From assembly GCA_020635085.1 (NCBI GenBank), contig JACKAL010000005.1:62001-126000 (forward strand): DNA of 64,000 nucleotides, given 5' to 3'. Positions 49,669-58,923 of the stretch are shown piece by piece. Below the pieces are notes generated by a model, which did no database searches, was not told where the DNA came from, and saw only the letters and a list, made by a program, of their open reading frames with translations. The stretch's first letter is position 1. Every line of letters starts with the position of its first letter. The stretch is from Pseudobdellovibrionaceae bacterium. Its GTDB lineage: Bacteria; Bdellovibrionota; Bdellovibrionia; Bdellovibrionales; JAGQZY01. The position numbers and the translations under genes were made by a program.

Positions 49669-51777
49669 CTATTTATTCTCAGCAGCTCGTTGCTCTTGGT
49701 ATTTCTTCGCAAGTTCTTCTTGGATGTTGCGAGGAACCGCCGTGTAGCGTGAGAATTCCATAGTGAACTCGCCCTTACCTTGAGTGGCAGAACGAAGATC
49801 TGTGGAATAACCAAACATCTCGGAAAGCGGAACTTCCGCTGTAATAATGGCGTAACCTGTTTCGCTGGTAGTGCCTTGAATCATACCACGGCGTTGGTTG
49901 ATCTGACCGAGAACAGAACCTTGGTATTCTTCTGGTGCAGAAACTTCCACTTTCATGATCGGCTCAAGAGCTGTGGGCTGGGCTCTTTCGTAAGCTTGGC
50001 GCATAGCTGCCATAGCACAAATACGGAAGGCCATTTCCGATGAATCCACATCATGGTAAGCTCCGTCATCCAAATCCACTTCGACGTTGACGATAGGGAA
50101 GCCTATGAGTGGGCCTTTAGCCAATTGCTCTTGGAAACCTTTATCACATGCTGGGATGAATTCACGCGGAATACGTCCACCAACAACATTGTTGTTGAAC
50201 TTGTAGGACGTTTCGGAATCGGCAGGAAGTGGACGAATTTTTCCCACCACTTTGGCAAACTGACCAGAACCACCCGTTTGTTTTTTGTGAGTGTAGTCGT
50301 AGGCCGCTTCTGCTCCGATGGTTTCACGATAAGCCACTTGTGGTTTACCAGTGATCACTTCACAGGCGAACTCACGCTTCATACGTTCTACATAAACTTC
50401 TAAGTGAAGTTCACCCATTCCTGAGATAATAGTTTCGCCGGACTCCTCATCGCGGTGAACACGGAAAGTGGGATCTTCTTTGCGGAATTTCTGTAAGGCT
50501 TTAGAGAAGTTATTCGCACCCGCTTTATCTTTAGGCGAGACGGCAAGGGAGATCACCGCATTGGGAACGTGCATGGATGTCATAGCGACATTGACTGTGC
50601 CGTCTGTGAACGTGTCACCCGTTGCGCAATCCACACCAAAAAGGGCAACGATATCTCCAGCGTAAGACGCTTCGATATCCTCCATCTCGTTAGAGTGCAT
50701 TTTTACAAGACGGGGAACTTTTACTTTCTTTTGGTCCGTCGTATTAATGATGAACTCACCCTTTTTCATGGTGCCTTGGTAAATGCGCATGTAAGTGAGC
50801 TGTCCATAACGACCATCATCTAATTTAAATGCATAAGCGATGAGTGGTTTATCGGGATCACACATAACTTGTACGGGAGTCTCTTCTTTATCAAGATCTA
50901 AACCTTGGTTGTTCACTTCCGTTGGGTTTGGAAGATAGTCACGAACACCGTCGAGAAGCAATTGAACGCCTTTGTTTTTAAAAGCGGATCCCATAAATAC
51001 GGGAGTCATTTCCATTTTTAAACAGCCTTTACGAATGGCGCGTTGTAAAAGCTCCACGGGGATATCAGCGCCTTCCAAATATTTTTCTGCAAGTTCATCG
51101 TCGAACATAGTGGCCGCATCAATGAGTTTTTCGCGATATTCTTTGGCTTGATCAACAAGGTCCGCTGGAATTGGAACTTCTTTTACGTTTTCGCCATCAT
51201 CGCCCAAAAAGTTGAATGCTTTCATTTGTACAAGGTCAACGATACCTTGGTGAGCATCCTCTGTACCAATAGGAATTTGTACCATCACCGCATTGTGATG
51301 GAGCTTTTCACGTAGTTGATTGGCGACGCGGAACGGATTCGCTCCCGAGCGATCCAATTTGTTGACGAAAGCCACGCGCGGCACATTATAGCGGCGCATT
51401 TGGCGATCCACTGTGATGGACTGCGATTGCACACCGGCAACACCGCAAAGAACAAGAATAGCGCCATCGAGAACGCGAAGAGAGCGTTCCACTTCGATCG
51501 TGAAATCCACGTGTCCGGGGGTATCAATGATGTTAATTTGTGTGTCATGCCAAAAAACGTTGGTCGCTGCCGATTGAATCGTGATCCCACGTTCTCTTTC
51601 GAGCTCCATGGAGTCCATCTTGGCGCCGACACCGTCTTTACCACGCACGTCGTGGATGGCATGAATTTTACCTGTATAGAATAAAATACGCTCAGTTAGA
51701 GTTGTTTTACCGGAATCGATGTGTGCCGAAATCCCGATGTTGCGTACGTTTTCAATAACCCACTTTTTACTTGCCAT
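49669..51777 (-). CDS. fusA: Elongation factor G, spdEFG1/mitochondrial-type
   Basis: A 702-residue translocase GTPase. G1 reads AHIDSGKTT (Ser22 where the standard bacterial EF-G has Ala), followed by ILFYTGKIHAIHDVRGKDGVGAK and DSMELERERGITIQSA; IIDTPGHVDFT and FVNKLDRSGA supply G3 and G4. The GKDGVGA/MDSMELE signature resembles the spirochaete-planctomycete-deltaproteobacteria-mitochondria (spd) EFG1 group rather than canonical EF-G. It is not next to rpsL, rpsG or tuf, so it is outside a str operon. A clear terminator follows. AGAGAGGAAAAAATG-type leader supplies the ribosome site. Confidence 0.95.
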   Translation of the reverse strand: MASKKWVIENVRNIGISAHIDSGKTTLTERILFYTGKIHAIHDVRGKDGVGAKMDSMELERERGITIQSAATNVFWHDTQINIIDTPGHVDFTIEVERSLRVLDGAILVLCGVAGVQSQSITVDRQMRRYNVPRVAFVNKLDRSGANPFRVANQLREKLHHNAVMVQIPIGTEDAHQGIVDLVQMKAFNFLGDDGENVKEVPIPADLVDQAKEYREKLIDAATMFDDELAEKYLEGADIPVELLQRAIRKGCLKMEMTPVFMGSAFKNKGVQLLLDGVRDYLPNPTEVNNQGLDLDKEETPVQVMCDPDKPLIAYAFKLDDGRYGQLTYMRIYQGTMKKGEFIINTTDQKKVKVPRLVKMHSNEMEDIEASYAGDIVALFGVDCATGDTFTDGTVNVAMTSMHVPNAVISLAVSPKDKAGANNFSKALQKFRKEDPTFRVHRDEESGETIISGMGELHLEVYVERMKREFACEVITGKPQVAYRETIGAEAAYDYTHKKQTGGSGQFAKVVGKIRPLPADSETSYKFNNNVVGGRIPREFIPACDKGFQEQLAKGPLIGFPIVNVEVDLDDGAYHDVDSSEMAFRICAMAAMRQAYERAQPTALEPIMKVEVSAPEEYQGSVLGQINQRRGMIQGTTSETGYAIITAEVPLSEMFGYSTDLRSATQGKGEFTMEFSRYTAVPRNIQEELAKKYQEQRAAENK

Positions 51778-51985
51778 TTTTTCCTCTCTTCAATGAATAG
51801 CGTCCGTCACGTAAACGCCGTGCGATCTCGCTTGAATAATGCAAAGAGAACTAGTTAGCATGAGTGGGTAAGGAGTGCAAAAAAAATTTGTGAAGGAATG
51901 GCAAAACTTGCCTTATTTTGCTTATTTGTGCGGCTTTCTATGAGCTGAGGGTGCGTACTCACTTTGAAGCAAGGAATAACAAACT

Positions 51986-53398
51986 GTGCAAACACCACAA
52001 GATATACTACGACATCAATTTGGCTACGAGAGTTTCCGCTTCCCTCAGGAGGAAATTATCACCCATGTGCAAGCCGACCAGTCGGCGCTGGGGGTTCTGC
52101 CGACGGGGTTTGGCAAAAGTATTTGTTTTCAAGTACCTGCCATGATGTCTGAAGGCCTTACTTTGGTGATTTCACCACTGATAGCCCTTATGAAAGACCA
52201 AGTAGACCAGGCGTGTCTAAAAGGTGTTCCAGCGGCGTTTATCAATTCCTCCCAGTCTCGGGAGGAAAAACAATCTGTGCTAAAAAAAGTAGCAGATGGA
52301 AAAATTAAACTTCTCTACGCCACTCCAGAGCGATTTCGCAAATCTGATTTTTGGCAGGCCATTCAAGCCAGGCCTCTGTCGCTTTTTGTAGTAGATGAGG
52401 CCCACTGTATTTCAGAGTGGGGGCATGATTTTCGCCCGGATTACACCCGACTGGGTGAGGCACGGCAGCGTTTAGGCAATCCGCCCACACTAGCCCTTAC
52501 CGCCACCGCCACTCCCGAGGTACGAGAAGATATTTTAAAACAATTGCACCTATCGCCCGAGACGGCGCAGTTTGTGGCGAATGTGGATCGCCCCAATTTA
52601 CAATTGCATGCCATGGAAGTGCATGGGCTTTCCGAAAAAGTGCGCGCTCTTTTTGCCCTTTGCCATCACAATCCTGGGGCTAAGATTATTTATTTTTCAC
52701 TGATTCAAACACTGCAACAGGTGAGTCGCGAGCTCAGTCGTTTGAATGTAGAGCATGTGGTTTATCATGGACAGCTCACGAGTAGCGAGCGGCGCGCCAT
52801 GCAAAATCGTTTTTTATACGACAAATCCGCATTGATGTTGGCCACTCCGGCCTTTGGCTTGGGGATTAACAAACCCAATATAAGAGCAGTGATTCATGCG
52901 GAAATTCCTGGGTCGGTCGAGGCCTACTATCAAGAGGTGGGGCGCGCGGGGAGAGACGGCGACCCGGCTGTCGGCGAGCTTCTTTTTGACGCCGATGACA
53001 TTGCTATCCAGATGGATTTTATCAAATGGTCTAATCCCGATCCGGGATTTCTCGAGCGGACCTATAATATTTTATGCAACAATGCTGATCGGGTAAAAAG
53101 TGAAGGTTTGGATTTTTTACGTCAACAACTGAATTTTTATAACAGTCGGGATTTCCGTTTGGAAACCGCGCTGAACACTTTGGAGCGCTTTGGTTTTATC
53201 GAAGGACAAACGCCAGAAACATGGGTGTGTGTGGAGCCCCCAAGTGGTGATATCATGGAGGAGGAGCTGTATAAAAAACGCCTGCAGCAACAGCACCAGA
53301 AGCTGCTTGCTATGGTCACATTGGCACGCTCTGAAAACATCAAAGAAAATGTATTAGAGTATTTTAATAAACCTCCTTCTAATGAGAAAGGGGTTTGA
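51986..53398 (+). CDS. recQ: RecQ-family helicase, truncated (no zinc-binding, WH or HRDC)
   Basis: A 470-residue 3'-5' superfamily 2 helicase. Walker A LPTGFGKS (about 39-46), FVVDEAHCISEWGHDFRPDY, ALTATATPEVREDI, and IPGSVEAYYQEVGRAGRDGDPA are all intact. The zinc-ribbon Cys are absent: the usual C-R-x-x-x-L-x-Y-F-G segment reads ENIKENVLEYFNK, and the protein ends where CxxCDxC would begin. The start is GTG with AAGGA upstream. The stop is coupled to aat by TGATG. A relative of short RecQ proteins rather than a broken gene. Confidence 0.85.
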   Translation: MQTPQDILRHQFGYESFRFPQEEIITHVQADQSALGVLPTGFGKSICFQVPAMMSEGLTLVISPLIALMKDQVDQACLKGVPAAFINSSQSREEKQSVLKKVADGKIKLLYATPERFRKSDFWQAIQARPLSLFVVDEAHCISEWGHDFRPDYTRLGEARQRLGNPPTLALTATATPEVREDILKQLHLSPETAQFVANVDRPNLQLHAMEVHGLSEKVRALFALCHHNPGAKIIYFSLIQTLQQVSRELSRLNVEHVVYHGQLTSSERRAMQNRFLYDKSALMLATPAFGLGINKPNIRAVIHAEIPGSVEAYYQEVGRAGRDGDPAVGELLFDADDIAIQMDFIKWSNPDPGFLERTYNILCNNADRVKSEGLDFLRQQLNFYNSRDFRLETALNTLERFGFIEGQTPETWVCVEPPSGDIMEEELYKKRLQQQHQKLLAMVTLARSENIKENVLEYFNKPPSNEKGV

Positions 53399-54063
53399 TG
53401 AAAAGTCGATTTCCTGATCCACGCCAAGCAGACGAGAACGGTATTGTAGCTATCGGCGGTACTTTAGAAGTGGCAAGTCTTATTGATGCCTACAGTCACG
53501 GAATTTTTCCATGGCCGCACAAAGATTATCCCATGCTGTGGTTTTCTCCTGAAGAGCGCGGGATTTTATTTTTTGCTGATTTACATATTCCCCGTTCACT
53601 TAAAAAGTGGCTCAACAAATGCGAAATGACAGTGACCTTTGATACGCACTTTTCCGATGTGATTATGAAGTGTGCGACCCGTAAGCGTAAAGGTCAGAAA
53701 GACACCTGGATTACCGAAGGCATGGTGCAAGCGTATCAAGAACTGCACACCCAAGGTTATGCTCACAGTGTGGAGTGTTGGTTGGGGGATACGTTGGTCG
53801 GAGGGCTTTATGGAGTTTACATTGGCGGGGTGTTTAGTGCGGAGAGTATGTTTTATATCGAAAGCGGAGCATCTAAAGTGTGCCTCCTCGCCTTAATTGA
53901 TAAATTGGAAAAAATGGGTCATTATTGGTTAGACACACAAATGGTGACCTCTGTCGTCGAAGATTTTGGTGGTGTTTATATTTCACGAGAAGAATTCTTG
54001 CGACTGTTGAGTGAGGCACAGATGGCAGAGATAAAATGGGAGTTGGGAAGTCATGCGAATTGA
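53398..54063 (+). CDS. aat: Leucyl/phenylalanyl-tRNA--protein transferase
   Basis: A 221-residue enzyme adding Leu or Phe to proteins with N-terminal Arg/Lys, marking them for ClpAP (N-degron pathway). FPDPRQAD, GIVAIGGTLEVASLIDAYSHGIFPW and WFSPEERG are the family hallmarks; LGGLYG-type GGLYGVYIGGVF and the FxxxSM strand SAESMF follow. Start is the ATG one base into the recQ stop. Confidence 0.95.
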   Translation: MKSRFPDPRQADENGIVAIGGTLEVASLIDAYSHGIFPWPHKDYPMLWFSPEERGILFFADLHIPRSLKKWLNKCEMTVTFDTHFSDVIMKCATRKRKGQKDTWITEGMVQAYQELHTQGYAHSVECWLGDTLVGGLYGVYIGGVFSAESMFYIESGASKVCLLALIDKLEKMGHYWLDTQMVTSVVEDFGGVYISREEFLRLLSEAQMAEIKWELGSHAN

Positions 54064-54544
54064 CAGCAAAAAAGTAATCACCATGGCTTATTCTTTATCG
54101 GTGATTCACCCCGATGGGGTTTTAGAACTTATCGATAAAAGAGATCAGAACAATCCTATCGAGTTTGTTTTTGGTCATGGTGCTATCCTACCCAGTGTGG
54201 AAAAAGAAATAAAGGGAAAAGAAAAAGGTTTTTGTGCCGAGATAAAAGTACCACCACAAGAGGCTTTTGGAGTGCGCAATGAAAAACTGGTTTTAACCTA
54301 TCCTTTAAGTAAGCTTCCAAAAGGGATTAATATCCAAGTGGGAATGAAGTTTCAAACGCAGGGACCGGACGGGGAGCCTATGGGGGTAATTGTGAGAGAA
54401 GTTAAAGAGGGGGAAGTTGTGCTCGATGGCAATCACCCGCTGGCGGATGCTTACTTGCAGTTTGAAGTGACCGTACTCAAAGTGCGTGAGGCTACGGAAA
54501 CGGAGCTTAAGTCCGGTCAGGTGCATGGTCCGCGTTTGCATTAA
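54053..54544 (+). CDS. slyD: FKBP-type peptidyl-prolyl isomerase, SlyD-like
   Basis: A 163-residue FKBP. It has FVFGHGAILPSVEKEIKGK and the C-terminal DGNHPLADAYLQFEVTVLKVR, with an insert-in-flap domain in between (PPQEAFGVRNEKLVLTYPLSKLP...). The His-rich metal tail of E. coli SlyD is missing. It overlaps aat by 11 bases. Start: the ATG after GGGAAG, or an ATG ten codons later. Confidence 0.9.
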   Translation: MRIDSKKVITMAYSLSVIHPDGVLELIDKRDQNNPIEFVFGHGAILPSVEKEIKGKEKGFCAEIKVPPQEAFGVRNEKLVLTYPLSKLPKGINIQVGMKFQTQGPDGEPMGVIVREVKEGEVVLDGNHPLADAYLQFEVTVLKVREATETELKSGQVHGPRLH

Positions 54545-54582
54545 CTGGGGTGTGTTTTATAGTAGTTGCAGGCTTGTAATGC

Positions 54583-54600
54583 CCAGATTCGTAGATCTGG
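54583..54600. repeat. Short hairpin between convergent slyD and a lipoprotein gene
   Basis: CCAGAT-TCGTAG-ATCTGG is a six-base-pair stem-loop. It lies between convergent genes and could serve as a weak bidirectional terminator; there is no T-run, so this is only a guess. Confidence 0.3.
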
Positions 54601-54670
54601 TCATTATGTTAGCTGATCGCGTAAATAGCGGTGTTTCGAATGTGTAGGTTTGCAATAAGGGCAGTAACGC

Positions 54671-55183
54671 TCAAATATCGACAGGTGTTTCTGTGCTGTC
54701 GCTAGGTTGATAGTTAATTTTTTCTGCTTTCGATGGACAATTCTCTACGGCATGAGCAAAAACTTCACGTAAGTCATCTTTACCACAGAACATAATAATC
54801 TTTTTACCGTCAGCAGTTCTTAAGAAGGTGGACCGGCCCGTTATGCCATACCCAAACATAACTATTTCGTATGTGCTGCCGACACTCATTTCGAATGTGG
54901 TTGAGCCAGGTACTTCCATACTTCCTCTGCAAGACGAAGAGAACTGGATTAAAACAGGTCGGGTTTGAGAGTCGTTTTTGTTATTATCAAATATGGCGCT
55001 TGATTTATTTCCCAAGCTTTCTAATCCTAAAAATTTAATTTTATGGCCGACTTTAAAGGCATCCTTTCCACAAGGTGTGTAATCAGCGTTGGCAATATCC
55101 CTAGGTGACGTATCACTGGAATTTTTGTGTGCACAGCTTGTAATAAACAAACAAAGAAAGATGGAATATTGAATCTGCTTCAT
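54671..55183 (-). CDS. Hypothetical lipoprotein
   Basis: A 170-residue protein with a lipobox FITSC (Cys at residue 17) after a short hydrophobic signal. The mature part has several Cys and a TFEMSVGSTYEIVMFGYG beta stretch. AAAGGG precedes the ATG. No family recognised. Confidence 0.7.
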   Translation of the reverse strand: MKQIQYSIFLCLFITSCAHKNSSDTSPRDIANADYTPCGKDAFKVGHKIKFLGLESLGNKSSAIFDNNKNDSQTRPVLIQFSSSCRGSMEVPGSTTFEMSVGSTYEIVMFGYGITGRSTFLRTADGKKIIMFCGKDDLREVFAHAVENCPSKAEKINYQPSDSTETPVDI

Positions 55184-55477
55184 TAATGCCCTTTCACCTT
55201 TTATAAGGTATATTGCCTGAAAATATTTGTATTTATTGTTAATAAAAACTTACTTTACACTTTTTTCTAAACTAGTCTGAGCAATTGGACGGTTTCAATC
55301 TATGAGTATAAATCGATTCGATCTTTTTTGAAATAGGACATTAATATAGATTCTCTATGGCTACTGAGTCTGTAATTTGCTGACGAGAGGATATCTCGTA
55401 GGGTCTAGATTTTTAATGGCAGTCTAGTAATCTAGGTTTGCAGTTGAAAAGGTGATGTTGCTGGAAAGTGTCTTTAA
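55184..55477. repeat. Intergenic region with clustered inverted repeats
   Basis: A ~294-base gap. It contains ACGAGA-ggata-TCTCGT (stem-loop, about 55383-55399) and CTAGATT...AATCTAG (about 55404-55435, with a further TCTAG between), side by side. It lies downstream of the minus-strand PilZ gene and upstream of the minus-strand lipoprotein gene. No T-run follows, so role unclear. Confidence 0.4.
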
Positions 55478-56014
55478 TTAATACAAAAGAGAATAAGCCC
55501 CGTAAGCACTGAGAAAAATTCCCAAGCCTGCGGCGAATATGTAAACTATTTTTTTGCGATTGAATTTTAAGTTCCACAGTAACTTTAGTTTCCACTGTTG
55601 CAAGCGAAAATTGCGCTGAATTTTTTTAAATTGTGTTTCTAGGCTGTTGCGAATCATTTCACGTTGAACATCGGGCAGATTTGTAAATTCCACAGCGACA
55701 AGCTTACAATTTTTCTGAAAAAAATCGGATTCGATAATGGAAAATTTTTGAATGCGCTTGACTTGTGCGTAGCAGGCGATAGACGAGGCACCGGGTGGGG
55801 TAAACTCCACCATAATGATTTCATTTTTGTGTGGAGAATCAAGAAAGGGCACGGTGAAGGCCATTCCCGTTTCTGATAAATTGATAATTTCGGTAAAGAA
55901 GGCGCGATTGCCGCGAGGATGGGGTGCATAGCGAAGGATTTTTTTGTCCTTCATTTGCAAAACATACCGAGGTGAACGGGGATAAATTTTCCCAGCAGAA
56001 TCTTGATTCATCAA
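55478..56014 (-). CDS. PilZ-like domain protein with C-terminal membrane helix
   Basis: A 178-residue protein. The PilZ signature appears as basic residues PHPRGNRAFF followed by NLSETGMAF, then VEFTPPGASS and a beta-barrel run, ending with a basic segment and a C-terminal membrane helix (KIVYIFAAGLGIFLSAYGAYSLLY). PilZ domains bind c-di-GMP, here probably at the membrane. The RxxxR pair is less exact than in typical binders, so binding is uncertain. It follows thiL with a 29-base gap on the same strand. Confidence 0.72.
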   Translation of the reverse strand: MMNQDSAGKIYPRSPRYVLQMKDKKILRYAPHPRGNRAFFTEIINLSETGMAFTVPFLDSPHKNEIIMVEFTPPGASSIACYAQVKRIQKFSIIESDFFQKNCKLVAVEFTNLPDVQREMIRNSLETQFKKIQRNFRLQQWKLKLLWNLKFNRKKIVYIFAAGLGIFLSAYGAYSLLY

Positions 56015-56043
56015 TTATTTATCAAAACAAAGTTCTAAGGGAA

Positions 56044-56970
56044 TTACAAAACAAAAGGGTCCCAACCGACCTCAGTAAGTGCTTCTAGGCCATTCGTTGT
56101 TTTTAGAAAAACATTTTGTCCTTCGCTCACTAGCCCAATGACGGTTAGTCCTTGGTCCTGTATTTCTTGTAAAGATATAGAGTTCTTGATGGTCATCAGG
56201 AGCTGATAATCTTCGCCGGAATGGAGTTTGTAATCTTTGAGAGAGAAATTTTCGTTTGTACAAAACTCTCCAAGCTCTGCATGAATAGGAATTTTATTCT
56301 CTTCGATAACAAATTTTTGGCGTGAGGCATGAGCAAGCGATAAAAGGCTTTTGCTGAGACTGTCGCTGATGTCGGTAAGACTGGTGAGCCAATTTTTTTG
56401 CGATAGTCTCAGTGCGAGTTCAATAAGGGCTTTGGGGTGCTGATAGGCTTCGAGGAGGGCAGGATAATGGAGTTTGTGTTCGGTGGCCCATAAACCAGCC
56501 CGTGCACTGCCAACGGGTCCGCTCAAGGTAATCCAGTCACCTAAGCCAGCACCTGATTTTTCGATGGGATTTGTCGCTTTACCTAGGGCAACAATATCGG
56601 CATAAAAGTGATTGTTCGTACGACTGATATCACCGCCCACCAGAGGCACTTGGTAGTCTGTACATGCCTGCTTAATGCCTTCGATAAATGGTGTGATATG
56701 CGAGTGGTCCTTGTTGTGCCATGCAAGCGAGCACAGAATCGCCGTTGGCAGTGCGGCCATTGCGGCTAAATCGCTTAATGCTTGGACAATAGCTTTATAG
56801 CCTATTTTTTCAGCTTCCATGTGGTTCCACAGAAAGTGAGTTCCTTCGATAAATTGATCGGTTGAAACGATGTTACTTTGAGGAATAATAGCAGCGTCAT
56901 CGCCGGTTTTTTGATAACCGGTCGCATGACTAGCAGTAAAAAAAAGCTTTAGATAATCATTTTCCGTCAT
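56044..56970 (-). CDS. thiL: Thiamine-monophosphate kinase
   Basis: A 308-residue ATP-dependent enzyme phosphorylating thiamine phosphate to thiamine diphosphate. It shows the DDAAIIP and VSTDQFIEGTHF segments, GGDISRTNNHFYADI with metal-binding Asp, GDWITLSGPVGSARAGL and ISDSLSKSL. Length is usual. Thiamine diphosphate is the cofactor of the E1 enzyme encoded at 42.5 kb, but the two are not linked. Confidence 0.94.
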   Translation of the reverse strand: MTENDYLKLFFTASHATGYQKTGDDAAIIPQSNIVSTDQFIEGTHFLWNHMEAEKIGYKAIVQALSDLAAMAALPTAILCSLAWHNKDHSHITPFIEGIKQACTDYQVPLVGGDISRTNNHFYADIVALGKATNPIEKSGAGLGDWITLSGPVGSARAGLWATEHKLHYPALLEAYQHPKALIELALRLSQKNWLTSLTDISDSLSKSLLSLAHASRQKFVIEENKIPIHAELGEFCTNENFSLKDYKLHSGEDYQLLMTIKNSISLQEIQDQGLTVIGLVSEGQNVFLKTTNGLEALTEVGWDPFVL

Positions 56971-57170
56971 AAAGATACCTTAGAATCTATTTTATAAAGA
57001 GGTGTAAGTGCGAAGAGAGTTAACCCTTCGTTACGTCTCATTAGTAAGATCCACCTTATCATTTTAAAGATAATTAAATCTGACTCAGGAGACTAGCAGA
57101 TGACAGAATAAAAATAAAGCGCTACATCGAAAGTACGTGAATCATCCCGTTTGAGTATAAAGGAGGCGTT

Positions 57171-58916
57171 TTGTCGCAAATTACAAAGTTTATTCTTCTT
57201 CTTCTGGTTTTAACGGGAATGGTTTCCTGTCAATCACAGCCCGTAATAAAACCACAAACAGAAATGGAAAAATTAGAGCAGCAATTTTTTAATGATCTTT
57301 GGAATTTATCTCCAACATGGGCGGCGAGTTTAGGTAAAAAGGAATTTGAGGGAAAGCTTCGCATACCGGATGCCCAATCTATTCAGGACGAAAAAGCATT
57401 TATCGGAAAATACATGGGCCTTTTTGCAAAAATCAATGTGGCGGGACTTTCAGAATCAGAATTGGTCGATTATAAGTTAATAAAAAATTATTTGGAGTCG
57501 ACGATATGGCAGATAGATGTATTTAAAGCCTATCAATGGAATCCATCAACTTACAATGTGGGAGAAGCTTTTGCGCCGATTGTTGAGTCTAAATACGCCG
57601 ACGAGGAGTCGCGACATAAAAATCTTCTTTCGCTTTTAGAAAAAACACCTGCGTACTATGCAGCTGCTTTCGAGCAGCTCAATACACCCACTAAAGAGCA
57701 TCTCCATTTGGCCATAGAACAAAACCAGGGCACCATTCGTTATTTGCAAAATAGTGTAAAACCGCTTTTACACAAATCATCAGATCAAAAATTTCAATCT
57801 ATCTATGATGGGGCTGAGACGGCGATTAAAAACTATGTCGCCAAACTACAGGATTTGAAAGCCATTTTATCCAAAAGCAACGGATTTCGTAGTTTTCGTA
57901 TTGGATCAAAACTGTATAAAGAGAAATTTGCGTTGAATTTGCAAATAAATGCTACGCCAGAGGAAATGTATACTTTTGCTAAAAAAGAAAAGATCAAAAC
58001 TCTTCAGGAGATGACTAAGTATGCAAAAATATTATGGTCAAAATATTTTCCTAAAACACCTTTTCTTAAAAACAACAAGCAAGCGATCAAAAAACTCCTC
58101 TATAAAATTTCTGAGCACCATGCCGATCCGAGCACTTTTATAGAAAAAGTGCGAGAACAACTTCCGCAATTACGAGCCTTTGTTAAAGAAAAAAATCTTT
58201 TAGATTTAGATCCCACCAAGGTTTTAACTGTTCGAGAAACGCCCGCCTATCAGCAAGGATTTTCCACCGCGAGTGTGGACGCCCCAGGGCCTTTTGATCC
58301 CGACCGACCTACTTATTACAATGTCACTCCGCTAGATAAAATGTCCAAAGAAAGAGCGAAAAGTTTCTTGCGCGAGTACAACAATTACACCATGCAGATT
58401 TTAAATATTCACGAGGGGATACCAGGCCACTATGTGCAGCTGGTATACAGTATGAAATCGCCAAGTTTAGTAAAAAAGATTTTTGGCAACGGTACAATGA
58501 TCGAAGGGTGGGCAGTTTATAGTGAACGTATGATGCTCGAAAACGGCTATGGCAACAATTCGCCGGAGTTGTGGCTCATGTATTACAAGTGGTACTTACG
58601 TGTTGTATGCAATACGATTTTAGACTACGAACTTCATAATAAAAATTTAAGCCAGAAAAATGCGCTCAAGCTTCTTATGGATGATGCATTTCAGGAAAAA
58701 ACAGAAGCAGAAATGAAGTGGGAGCGTGCGACGTATTCACAGGTGCAATTGGCGAGTTATTTTTCTGGTTTTTCGCAAATTTATCAATTCCGCGAAAATT
58801 TAAAGAAAGCTCAGGGCGAAAAATTTAATTTAAAAGAATTTAATGAACATTTTTTAAGTTACGGTAGTGCTCCAATTCGCGACATTATCGATCTTATGAT
58901 GGTTAAGAAAAAGTGA
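57171..58916 (+). CDS. DUF885-family lipoprotein, putative metallopeptidase
   Basis: A 581-residue protein. The signal ends in GMVSC (lipobox, Cys20). The DUF885 signature HEGIPGHYVQ lies around residue 413, an HExxGH variant of a zinc peptidase motif, with a downstream Glu in WAVYSERM. N-terminal half is helical. Start is TTG with AAAGGAGGCG upstream. It is followed two bases later by pdxH. These lipoproteins are thought to be carboxypeptidase- or oligopeptidase-like; substrate unknown. Confidence 0.88.
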   Translation: MSQITKFILLLLVLTGMVSCQSQPVIKPQTEMEKLEQQFFNDLWNLSPTWAASLGKKEFEGKLRIPDAQSIQDEKAFIGKYMGLFAKINVAGLSESELVDYKLIKNYLESTIWQIDVFKAYQWNPSTYNVGEAFAPIVESKYADEESRHKNLLSLLEKTPAYYAAAFEQLNTPTKEHLHLAIEQNQGTIRYLQNSVKPLLHKSSDQKFQSIYDGAETAIKNYVAKLQDLKAILSKSNGFRSFRIGSKLYKEKFALNLQINATPEEMYTFAKKEKIKTLQEMTKYAKILWSKYFPKTPFLKNNKQAIKKLLYKISEHHADPSTFIEKVREQLPQLRAFVKEKNLLDLDPTKVLTVRETPAYQQGFSTASVDAPGPFDPDRPTYYNVTPLDKMSKERAKSFLREYNNYTMQILNIHEGIPGHYVQLVYSMKSPSLVKKIFGNGTMIEGWAVYSERMMLENGYGNNSPELWLMYYKWYLRVVCNTILDYELHNKNLSQKNALKLLMDDAFQEKTEAEMKWERATYSQVQLASYFSGFSQIYQFRENLKKAQGEKFNLKEFNEHFLSYGSAPIRDIIDLMMVKKK

Positions 58917-58923
58917 GGTGAAT

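Noticed and set aside
50053..50403. Plus-strand frames antisense to fusA
   Set aside because: Shadow of the highly biased fusA codons; no family and no ribosome sites.
51986..53398. recQ as a broken gene
   Set aside because: The core motifs are intact and the stop is coupled to aat; the missing zinc region is more likely a natural short form.
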